This document shows positions 37,311-46,366 of a stretch of 64,000 bases of DNA, piece by piece. Position numbers and translations under genes: made by a program. How positions within the stretch are numbered: position 1 is the first letter of the stretch; the number at the start of each line of letters is the position of its first letter. The notes beneath the pieces were generated by a model that saw only the letters and a list, made by a program, of their open reading frames with translations, did no database searches and had not been told where the DNA came from. Source of the DNA: Akebia trifoliata (lineage: Eukaryota > Streptophyta > Magnoliopsida > Ranunculales > Lardizabalaceae); assembly GCA_017979445.1 (NCBI GenBank), contig CM030714.1, forward strand, positions 7,757,049-7,821,048, given 5' to 3'.

Positions 37311-37448
37311 CAGGCACATATACAAGAGCTAGAACCTTCAATTTTCTCCCCTTTAGCTTGGAGGTGGTAATGCTGTAGTTCAAGAAAACTTGAAAAATAA
37401 AATAAAATAACAACTCTAGCTATAGAGGGATAAGCACACCCATAATAC

Positions 37449-37601
37449 CTGAAAAGTCTTGATGGGGGTTTTATTAAGAGTCTTGAGTTGTCTCTCCAAC
37501 TCAAGATCTTCTTTTGAGATGCTCCTTCTTCCTTCAACTCCATATAGGCTCAAACTAGAGAGCAATGCTACTAACAAGGTGATGAGACCTATGGAAGCCA
37601 T
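37449..37601 (-). pseudogene. Neprosin-type protein, isolated first exon
   Basis: A 51-codon exon reads MASIGLITLLVALLSSLSLY, a typical secretory signal peptide, followed by ISKEDLELERQLKTLNK and IKTFQ, the start of the neprosin activation peptide (DUF4409). It ends at a plausible donor (CAG|GTATTA at 37449/37448). The expected continuation (a GDxxDCxxIYxQPAFDHP type block and the neprosin domain) is absent from the following 5 kb on this strand. The downstream frame is non-homologous and soon stops. I read it as the 5' stump of a secreted neprosin-family gene. Confidence 0.55.
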
Positions 37602-37659
37602 GTACTTAGAAGCTCAGGATCTTGTCTTTCTAATGGATGTATTAATGGGCGACTTCTAT

Positions 37660-37672
37660 TGATTTTTATAAA
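37660..37672 (-). promoter_or_regulatory. TATA box of the neprosin stump
   Basis: TTTATAAAAA on the minus strand, about 65 bp upstream of the ATG at 37601. The promoter arrangement therefore survives although the coding part is truncated. Confidence 0.5.
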
Positions 37673-37824
37673 GTTACCATAAATGACATTGAGTTGTGTA
37701 ATAAAATGGTTTTAATTGTCATTTTGTTTTTATTTGACATTGATCAGCTGTGTATTAAATATCGCTTTAATTGTCATTTGTTTTTATTAAGAAATTTTTA
37801 AGCAAGTAATGCTGGAGCGACTTA

Positions 37825-38035
37825 GAAAAAAAAATTCCCAAAAAGAATTATTTTTCACCATTGAATTTCAATTTTAAGTTTTGGAGTTATATGGAAGTTC
37901 AGTAGCTGTCCATTTTCAAAACCTTAGATTAAGTTAAAATAGATTATTTATCGAATTTTCCTTTTGTAAATCTGAGTTTTTCAAAGCCACTTAGAGGGTT
38001 GTGGTGTTGGATTGCTGAGGTGGTAATCCATTTGA
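37825..38035 (+). repeat. Dispersed repeat shared with 14740-14930
   Basis: Ordered shared words include 'cattgaatttcaatttta', 'agttcagtagctgtccattt', 'ttagattaag' and 'ggattgctgaggtggtaa'. Same orientation as the other copy. Class unknown. Confidence 0.5.
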
Positions 38036-38599
38036 GCAAAATGACACTTGTTTAGGCTCAATTTTAAATAAGTTAGTTAAGAAAATATTTCTCTATTCCA
38101 TACCATTCCACAAGAGTCTTCCTAAAGTGATTGTGAAAAACTAAGCTGATGTGGAATTTGAGGAAAAACATCAACTTCTCTTTGCACACCTACATGTCTG
38201 CACTGTGTCCTTTAGCATTTTCCTTCCACTAATTCAGGTTCTTTCAACATTTACTTATGTAAGTATGAGTGAAAATTATCACATACGGTGTCCACGTGAC
38301 ACAATTTGATTAGGAAATAAACACATTGGGCTGCAAGAACAGTTTGATTATGAGCCCCATGTTTTAAAGACCAATTAAAGTGTGCCACGTAGGTTCCTAA
38401 CGACACTGTATTGGATCCTAAGTCATTTAATATTTATAGTTTTACTTTAATCTGCACTACATAGAGGTGTAAATTGGGCCGGGCTAGAGACATAATCCCA
38501 AAGTCTGAGCCCGTCCAAATATCCATTGAATTTCGGGTTTCAGGCACGGGCTTCGGACTGGTTTCTTATTTGAGCTTGGACTTTGGTTCGGACTTTTAA

Positions 38600-39270
38600 T
38601 CCTTTACGTCCTAAAAAGGAAAATAATTTTCTTACGTTTTCTCTTTTAAAAATTTATTTTAAAATATTTTTTTAATAATTATTATAACAAATCTGTTTTT
38701 TATTTCAATTCAAGCGGATACGTCTCTTCTTGTATCATTTCATACTCTTTTTTATTTCAATTCAAGAGGATATGTCCCTTCTTAAAACGTTTCACACATT
38801 TATCTTACATTTAAAAAAAAATTAATTTAAAAATATTTTTTAATAACAATTATTAACTAATTTTTTTTATTCTGATTCAAGCGGATACGTCTATCTTTCT
38901 TAAGTTTTCTATTTAAAAAATTAATTTAAAATTATATTTTTTAATAATTATTATTAACAAATCTCTTTTTTATTTAAATAACGTTTTTTTAATTAATTTA
39001 AAAATATATTTTTAATAAAAATTATTTTTTAACAATTTTTGTATTAAAAATTCTTTTTTATGAGCAGACATGTCTCTTCGAAATCGTGTAAGTAATTTTA
39101 TAACTATTTATTTTTAAATAATTAATTAATAATTATACTTTTAACAATTATTATATTTACATCTTTTTTACGTTTTCTAGTTATAAAAAAATAATTAAAA
39201 AATAAAAACGTCATTACTTAAGTATCGTTTTAATAAATAAATTTCATTAAAAATTTAAAAAAAAAAATTC
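38600..39270 (-). repeat. Very AT-rich block related to the 52-64 kb array
   Basis: Three local copies of 'ttcaagcggatacgtctctt' type words (near 38711, 38761, 38876) and a fourth 'agacatgtctcttcg' at 39065 lie among TTTAATAATTATTA tracts. On the minus strand the order of 'acgtaaaaa', 'gtaaatataataattgtt' and 'gaagagacatgtct' resembles the AT-rich half of the tandem units at 52.3-64 kb. The relation is by recurring words only. Confidence 0.4.
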
Positions 39271-39351
39271 AACGAGAATCCAATTTTAAACTTTAGTTAA
39301 TTGAAATCTTAGAAAATCTGGAAATTGATTATTATATATATATATATATGT

Positions 39352-40029
39352 GGGACTGGTTCGGCAGCCCTAAAGTTTGCCAAACATTTTTTTGTAAATT
39401 ACTTTTGATGGGGTTAGAAGTTTTGGAATAGGCTGAGTTTTTGTGAGGATGATCTCTACAGTGAAGAGATCATCCTCACAAAAAATCTGCTCATTTTGAA
39501 ACTTCTAACCCTAGTTTACAAATTGAAGAATCGTGGACCATCTAATTTTTGTAACTCACTTTTGATGGGGTTAGAAGTTTTGGAATATGCTGATTTTTAG
39601 TGAGGATGATCTCCTCATCATAGAGATCGTCCTCACAAAAAATCAGCTCATTCCAAAGCTTCTAACTCATGTTTTGAAAAATGTTTGGCACCATGTTTGG
39701 CAAACACATGGGTTAGAAGCTTTGGAATGAGCTGATTTTTTGTGAGGATGATCTCTATGATGAGGAGATCATCCTCACCAAAAATCAGCCTATTCCAAAA
39801 CTTCTAACCCCATCAAAAGTAATTTACAAAAATTGGACAGTCCACAATTTTTCAACTTGTAAATTAGGGTTAGAAGTTTCAAAATGAACTAATTTTTGGT
39901 GAGGATGATCTCTTCACCGTAGAGATCATCCTCACAAAAAAAAAATCAGCCTATTCCAAAACTTCTAACCCCATCAAAAGTGATTTACAAAAAATGTTTG
40001 GCAAACTTTAGGGCTGTCGAACCGCTCCC
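39352..40029. mobile_element. Palindromic MITE A (double element)
   Basis: Outer inverted repeats 'ggttcggcagccctaaagtt' and its complement near 40000. It holds four hairpins (cores at about 39450, 39608, 39746, 39905) and its two halves are inverted copies of each other about a centre near 39690, so it looks like two elements fused head to head. Flanked by (TA)n at 39333-39349 and 40030-40047. Confidence 0.8.
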
Positions 40030-40047
40030 ATATATATATATATATAT

Positions 40048-40434
40048 GGGAGCGGTTCGGCAGTCCTAAAATTTGTAAAGTTTTGTGCCAAACATTTTTT
40101 ATAAATCACTTTTGATGGGGTTAGAAGTTTCATAATAGACTGATTTTTTTTAGGATGATCTCTACGGTGAAGAGATCATCCTCACAAAAAATCAGCTCAT
40201 TTTGAAACTTCTAATCCTAGTTTACAAGTTGAAGAATCGTGGACCGTCCAATTTTTGTAAATCACTTTTGATGGGGTTAGAAGTTTTGGAATAGGCTGAT
40301 TTTTGGTGAGGATGATCTCCTCATCATAGATATCATCCTCACAAAAAATCAGTTCATTCCAAAGCTTCTAACCCATATTTTGAAAAATGGTTTGGAACCA
40401 AACTTGTAAACTTTAGGGCTGCCGAACCGCTCCC
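40048..40434. mobile_element. Palindromic MITE B
   Basis: 387 bp. Terminal repeats GGGAGCGGTTCGGCAG and the complement at 40420-40434. Hairpin cores at about 40155 and 40314, separated by a spacer containing 'gtggaccgtcc'. (TA)n on both sides. Same end type as A and E. Confidence 0.85.
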
Positions 40435-40456
40435 TATATATATATATATATATATA

Positions 40457-40837
40457 GGGTCCCGTTCGCCACCCTTAGTTTTACCAAACACACTTTAACA
40501 AACGCGTTTTGTCTTACATGGGTTAGAAGTTTCGGAATGAGCTGATTTTTGGTGAGGATGATCTCTATGGTGAGGAGATCATCCTCACCAAAAATCAGCT
40601 CATTCCAAAACTTCTAACCCCATCAAAATTGATTTACAAAAAATGGACGGTCCACGATTTTTCAACGTGTAAACATGAGGCTAAACATTTCGGAATGGGC
40701 TGATTTTTGGGGAGGATGATCTTCTAATCATAGAGATCATCCTCACCAAAAATCAGCTCATTCCAAAACTTCTAACCCATGTAGGACAAAAAACGTTTGT
40801 TAAAGTGTGTGGTAAAACTTAGGGTGCTGAACTTTGC

Positions 40838-40839
<2 letters not shown>
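40457..40839. mobile_element. Palindromic MITE C
   Basis: 383 bp. Left end GGGTCCCGTTCGCCACCC then 'ttagttttacc'; right end is the complement of 'gggcaaagttcagcacccta'. Hairpin cores near 40557 and 40720. Nearly the same sequence as J, and the reverse complement of N. Bordered by (TA)n. Confidence 0.85.
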
Positions 40840-40874
<35 letters not shown>

Positions 40875-40875
<1 letters not shown>

Positions 40876-41212
40876 GGTCCTGTTCAGCAACATATTTTGG
40901 CAAAACATTTTTCAAAACATGGGTTAGAGGTTTTGGAATGGGCTGATTTTTTGTGAGGATGATCTCTACGGTGAGGAGATCATCCTCACCAAAAATTAGC
41001 CCATTCCAAAACTTCTAGCCCCAGTTTAACAAGTTGAAAAATCGTGAACCGTCCATTTTTTGTAAACCATTTTGATGGGGTTAGAATTTTTGAAATGAGC
41101 TGATTTTTGGTGATGATGATCTCCTCATCGTAGAGATCATCCTCACCAAAAATTAGTTCATTCCAAAACCTCTAACCCATGTTTTGAAAAATGTTGTTGC
41201 TGAACATTTCCC
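40875..41212. mobile_element. Palindromic MITE D
   Basis: 338 bp. Ends GGGTCCTGTTCAGCAACA and complement of GGGAAATGTTCAGCAACA. Hairpin cores near 40960 and 41119. Same end type as H. (TA)n of about 30 bp on the left and 19 bp on the right. Confidence 0.85.
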
Positions 41213-41231
41213 ATATATATATATATATATA

Positions 41232-41620
41232 GGGAGCGGTTCGGCAACCCTAAAGTTTGCCAAGTTTGGTGCCAAACATAATTTGTAAATCACTTTTGAT
41301 GAAGTTAGAAGTTTTGGAATAGGCTGATTTTTTTTTTGAGGATGATATCTTGGTGAAGAGATCATCCTCACAAAAAATCAGCTCATTTTGAAACTTCTAA
41401 CCCTAGTTTACAAGTTGAAGATTATGAACCGTCCAATTTTTGTAAATCAATTTTGATGGGGGTTGAAGTTTTGGAATGGGATGATTTTTTGCCAGGATGA
41501 TCCCCTCATCACAGAGATCATCCTCACAAAAAATCAGCTCATTCCAAACATTTTTGCCCATATAAGACAAAACGGTGTGTTGCAATGTGAGTCTCAATAT
41601 GAGTCTTAGGAACGTGACCC
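41232..41620. mobile_element. Palindromic MITE E (chimeric right end)
   Basis: Left end as in B (GGGAGCGGTTCGGCA), but the last 45 bp differ ('gcaatgtgagtctcaatatg' ... 'aacgtgaccc'), so the outer inverted repeat is lost. Hairpin cores near 41342 and 41498. Confidence 0.7.
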
Positions 41621-41638
41621 TATATATATATATATATA

Positions 41639-41982
41639 AGTTTGCCAAGTTTTGTGCCAAACATTTTTTGTAAATCGCTTTTGATGGGGTTAGAAGTTTT
41701 GGAATAGGCTGATTTTTTGTGAGGATGATCTCTTCCGTAAAGAGATCATCCTCACAAAAAATTAGCTCATTTTGAAACTTCTAACCCTAGTTACAAGTTG
41801 AAGAATCGTGGACTATCCAATTTTTATAAATCACTTTTGATGGGGTTAGAAGTTTTGGAATAGGCTGATTTTTGGTGAGGATGATCTCTTCATCATAGAG
41901 ATCATCCTTACAAAAAATCAGCTCATTCCAAAGCTTTTAACCCATATTTTGAAAAATGTTTGGCACAAAACTTGGCAAACTT
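41639..41982. mobile_element. Palindromic MITE F (ends trimmed)
   Basis: Inverted ends 'agtttgccaagttttgtgcc' and complement at 41955-41981, lacking the terminal GGG-GTTC part. Hairpin cores near 41723 and 41881. Joined directly to G. Confidence 0.75.
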
Positions 41983-42300
41983 TTTGGATAAACATTTTTC
42001 AAAACATGAGTTAGAAGTTCTAGAATGGGTTGATTTTTGGTGAGGATGATCTCTACGGTGAGGAGATCATCTTCACCAAAAATCAGCCCATTCCAAAACT
42101 TCTAACCCATGTTTACAAGTTGAAAAATCGTGGACCGTCCATTTTTTGTAAACTATTTTTGATGAGGTTAGAAGTTTTGAATGGGCTGATTTTTGGTGAT
42201 GATGATCTCCTCACCGTAGAGATCATTCTCACAAAAAATCAGCCCATTCCAAAACTTCTAACTCATGTTTTGTCAAAAAGTTAGCTATTGAATGGGACCC
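41983..42300. mobile_element. Palindromic MITE G (left end trimmed)
   Basis: Right end is the complement of GGGTCCCATTCAATAGCTAA; left end lacks the terminal part and abuts F. Hairpin cores near 42044 and 42203. Same type as K, M and Q. Confidence 0.75.
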
Positions 42301-42305
42301 TATAT

Positions 42306-42662
42306 GGGTCCCGTTCAGCAACAAACATTTTGGCAAAACATTTTTCAAAACTTAGAGGTTTTGGAATGGACTGATTTTTTGTGAGGATGATCTCTACGGT
42401 GAGGAGATCATCCTCACCAAAAATCAGCCCATTCCAAAACTTCTAGCCCCTGTTTACAAGTTGAAAAATCGTGGACCGTCCATTTTTTGTAAAAAATTTT
42501 TGATGGGGTTAGAAGTTTTGGAATGGGCTGATTTTTGGTGATGAGGATCTCCTCTCCGTAGAGATCATCCTCACCAAAAATCAGCCCATTCCAAAACCTC
42601 TAACCCATGTTTGAAAAATGTTTTGCCAAAATGTTTGTCAAAATGTTTGTTGCTGAACATTT

Positions 42663-42664
<2 letters not shown>
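42306..42664. mobile_element. Palindromic MITE H
   Basis: 359 bp. Ends GGGTCCCGTTCAGCAACA and complement near 42650-42664. Hairpin cores near 42388 and 42546. Only TATAT separates it from G; a 44-bp (TA)n follows. Confidence 0.8.
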
Positions 42665-42708
<44 letters not shown>

Positions 42709-42710
<2 letters not shown>

Positions 42711-43330
42711 ATAGGATAACCATGTAAGACAAAAACGTTGTAGCTTTCTGAGTAGTTTTATGTGTCTACGGAACCCCACCCTGTATGGATTAGGATCCGT
42801 ATACACATAAAGCTACTCATAAAGCTACAGCGTGTTTTGTCTTATATGGGTAAAAATGTTTGGAATGGGCTGATTTTTTATGAGGATGATCTCTATGGTG
42901 AGGAGATCTTCCGAGGAGATTATCCTTGGCAAAAATCAGCTCATTATGAAACTTCTAGCCCCATGTTTACAAGTTGAAAAATTTTAGACTGTCCAATTTT
43001 TGTAAATCACTTTTGATGGGGTTAGAAGTTTTGGAATGGAATGATTTTTTGCAAGGATGATCCCCTCGCCACAGAGATTATTTTCACAAAAAATCAGCCC
43101 AATCAGAAACTTCTAAATCCATCAAAAGTGATTTACAAATTAGTGACAAAAATTGACAAAAAATCGACGGTCCACATCCTAAATCACTTTTAATGGGGTT
43201 AGAAGTTTCAGATTGGACTAATTTTTTTTTCCGGATGATCTTCCCATCATAGAGATCATCCTTACAAAAAATCAGCTCAATCCGAAATTTCTAACCCATA
43301 TTTTAAAAATTATTAATGTTACATTGTTTT

Positions 43331-43333
<3 letters not shown>
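42709..43333. mobile_element. Atypical palindromic element I
   Basis: Carries an extra stem not seen elsewhere: 'gtagctttctgagtagtttt' near 42742 pairs with 'ataaagctactcataaagct' near 42808. Three family hairpin-like cores follow (about 42887, 43055, 43238). The right part resembles the O/P right end. Probably a composite. Confidence 0.65.
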
Positions 43334-43371
<38 letters not shown>

Positions 43372-43379
43372 TATATATA

Positions 43380-43758
43380 GGGTCCCGTTCGGCACCCTAG
43401 TTTTACCACACACTTTAACAAACGCGTTTTGTCTTACATGGGTTAGAAGTTTCGGAATGAGCTGATTTTTGGTGAGGATGATCTCTATGGTGAGGAGATC
43501 ATCCTCACTAAAAATCAGCTCATTCCAAAACTTCTAACCCCATCAAAATTGATTTACAAAAAATGGACGGTCCACGATTTTTCAACGTGTAAACATGGGG
43601 CTAAACATTTCGGAATGGGCTGATTTTTGGGGAGGATGATCTTCTAATCATAGAGATCATCCTCACCAAAAATCAGCTCATTCCAAAACTTCTAACCCAT
43701 GTAGGACAAAAAACGTTGTTAAAGTGTGTGGTAAAACTTAGGGTGCTGAACATTTCCC
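43380..43758. mobile_element. Palindromic MITE J
   Basis: 379 bp, almost the same sequence and orientation as C. Ends GGGTCCCGTTCGGCACCCTA and complement of GGGAAATGTTCAGCACCCTA. Hairpin cores near 43477 and 43640. (TA)n of about 45 bp on the left. Confidence 0.85.
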
Positions 43759-43777
43759 ATATATATATATATATATA

Positions 43778-44131
43778 GGGTGGTGTTCAAGGGCCAACTT
43801 TTTGGCAAAACATTTTTCAAAACATGGGTTAGTGGTTTTGGAATGGGCTGATTTTTGGTGGGGATGATCTCTACGGTGAGGAGATCATCCTCACCAAAAA
43901 TCAGCCCATTCGAAAACTTCTAACCCATGTTTACAAGTTGAAAAATCGTTGACCATCCATTTTTTGTAAACTATTTTTGATGGGGTAAGAAGTTTTGGAA
44001 TGGGCTGATTTTTGGTGATGATGATCTCCTCACCGTAGAGATCATTCTCACAAAAAATCAGCCCATTCCAAAATATCTAACTCATGTTTTGAAAAATGTT
44101 TTGCCAAAAAGTTAGCCATTGAACGGGATTC
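43778..44131. mobile_element. Palindromic MITE K
   Basis: 354 bp. Left end GGGTGGTGTTCAAGGGCCAA; right end complement of 'gaatcccgttcaatggctaa'. Hairpin cores near 43866 and 44024. (TA)n borders. Confidence 0.8.
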
Positions 44132-44144
44132 ATATATATATATA

Positions 44145-44524
44145 GGGTCCGTTCAGCACCCTAAGCTTTACCACACACTTTAACAAACGTGTTTTGTCTT
44201 ACATGGGTTAGAAGTTTTGGAATAGGCTCATTTTTGGTGAGGATGATCTCAATGGTGGGGAGATCATCCTCACCAAAAATCAGCTCATTTCAAAACTTCT
44301 AACCCCATCCAAAATGATTTACAAAAAATGGACGGTCCATAATTTTTCAACATGTAAACATGGGGTTAAACATTTCGGAATGAGCTGATTTTTGGGGATG
44401 ATGATCTTCTAATCATAGAGATCATCCTCACCAAAAATCAGCCCATTCCAAAACTTCTAACCCATGTAGGACAAAAAACGTTTGTTAAAGTGTGTGGTAA
44501 AACTTAGGGTGCTGAACATTTCCC
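44145..44524. mobile_element. Palindromic MITE L
   Basis: 380 bp, C/J type with more divergence. Ends GGGTCCGTTCAGCACCCTAA and complement of GGGAAATGTTCAGCACCCTA. Hairpin cores near 44243 and 44403. Confidence 0.85.
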
Positions 44525-44546
44525 ATATATATAAGGATTCATATAT

Positions 44547-44925
44547 GGGGGGCGTTCAATGGCTAACTTTTTAGCAAACTTTTTGGCAAAACATTTTTCA
44601 AAACATGAGTTAGAGGATTTGGAATGGGCTGATTTTTGGTGAGGATGATCTCTACGGTGAGGAGATCATCATCACCAAAAATCAGCCAATTCCAAAACTT
44701 CTAACCCCATCAAAAACAGTTTACAAAAAATGGACGGTCCACGATTTTTAAGCTTGTAAACATGGGCTAGAAGTTTTGGAATGCGCTGATTTTTGGTGAG
44801 GATGATCTCCTCACCGTAGAGATCATCCTCACCAAAAATCAGCCCATTCCAAAACCTCTAACTCATGTTTTGAAAAATGTTTGTCAAAAAGTTTGCTAAA
44901 AAGTTTGCCATTGAACGCTACCCCC
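44547..44925. mobile_element. Palindromic MITE M
   Basis: 379 bp. Ends GGGGGGCGTTCAATGGC and complement of GGGGGTAGCGTTCAATGGC. Hairpin cores near 44648 and 44805. Followed by a 56-bp (TA)n tract. Confidence 0.85.
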
Positions 44926-44984
<59 letters not shown>

Positions 44985-44986
<2 letters not shown>

Positions 44987-45361
44987 GAAATGTTCAGCAC
45001 CCTAAGTTTTACCACACACTTTAACAAACGTTTTTTGTCCTACATGGGTTAGAAGTTTTGGAATGAGCTGATTTTTGGTGAGAATGATCTCTATGATTAG
45101 AAGATCATTCTCCCCAAAAATCAGCCCATTCCGAAATGTTTAACCCCATGTTTACACGTTGAAAAATCGTGGACCGTCCATTTTTTGTAAATCAATTTTG
45201 ATGGGGTTAGAAGTTTTGGAATGAGCTGATTTTTGGTGAGGATGATCTCCTCACCATAGAAATCATCCTCACTAAAAATCAGCTCATTCCGAAACTTCTA
45301 ACCCATGTAAGACAAAACGCGTTTGTTAAAGTGTGTGGTAAAACTAAGGGTGGCGAACGGG

Positions 45362-45365
<4 letters not shown>
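44985..45365. mobile_element. Palindromic MITE N
   Basis: 381 bp, C/J type in the opposite orientation: left end GGGAAATGTTCAGCACCCTA, right end complement of GGGTCCCGTTCGCCACCC. Hairpin cores near 45087 and 45248. Between two (TA)n tracts of over 50 bp. Confidence 0.85.
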
Positions 45366-45420
<55 letters not shown>

Positions 45421-45421
<1 letters not shown>

Positions 45422-45812
45422 GGCGGTTCAAGGGCCATATGTAAAAACATATGAAAAAACAATGGTTTTTCAAAATATGGGTTAAAAGTTTTGGATTGAG
45501 TTGATTTTTTGCGAGGATGGTCACTATGATGAGAAGATCATCCCTACAAAAAAAGCTCAATCAGAAACTTCTAAATCCATTAAAAGTGATTACAAATTAT
45601 TGACAAAAATTGACGGTCCACATTCTAAATCACTTTTAATGGGGTTAGAAGTTTCAGATTTGACTGATTTTGTTTTCGGATGATCTTCCCATCATAGAGA
45701 TCATCCTCACAAAAAATCAGCTCAATCCGAAATTTCTAACCCATATTTTAAAAATTTATAAATGTTACATTGTTTTTACATATGTTTTCTCATATGTCCC
45801 TTGAACCTGACC
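45421..45812. mobile_element. Palindromic MITE O
   Basis: 392 bp. Left end GGGCGGTTCAAGGGCCATAT; right end complement of GGTCAGGTTCAAGGGACATA. Cores near 45518 and 45681 are less perfect than in other members. Nearly identical to P. Confidence 0.85.
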
Positions 45813-45861
45813 TATATATATATAGATATATATATATATATATATAATATATATATAAAAG

Positions 45862-46256
45862 GGGCGGTTCCAGGGCCATATGTAAAAACATATGAAAAAA
45901 CAATGGTTTTTCAAAATATGGGTTAAAAGTTTTGGATTGAGTTGATTTTTTGCGAGGATGGTCACTATGATGAGAAGATCATCCCTACAAAAAATCAGCT
46001 CAATCAGAAACTTCTAAATCCATTAAAAGTGATTTACAAATTATTGACAAAAATTGACGGTCCACATTCTAAATCACTTTTAATGGGGTTAGAAGTTTCA
46101 GATTTGACTGATTTTGTTTTCGGATGATCTTCCCATCATAGAGATCATCCTCACAAAAAATCAGCTCAATCCGAAATTTCTAACCCATATTTTAAAAATT
46201 TATAAATGTTACATTGTTTTTACATATGTTTTCTCATATGTCCCTTGAACCTGACC
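45862..46256. mobile_element. Palindromic MITE P
   Basis: 395 bp, differing from O by a handful of bases and one 5-bp indel in the first hairpin by eye. The flanking 'tataaaa' on the left is shared too, so a local duplication of element plus flank is as likely as two insertions. Confidence 0.85.
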
Positions 46257-46260
46257 TATA

Positions 46261-46303
<43 letters not shown>
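46257..46303. repeat. (TA)n microsatellite at the right edge of the cluster
   Basis: Last of about a dozen (TA)n tracts that separate the palindromic elements between 39333 and 46303; the longest are at 42665-42708, 43334-43379, 44928-44984 and 45366-45417. Confidence 0.9.
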
Positions 46304-46308
<5 letters not shown>

Positions 46309-46366
46309 TATAGAAATTAATTTTTTTTTTTATTTAATGAATTTGATGTGTTTATAATACTTTCTC

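Noticed and set aside
42600..45965. Proteins with long Tyr-Ile repeats
   Set aside because: They are translations of (TA)n microsatellites joined to palindromic elements.
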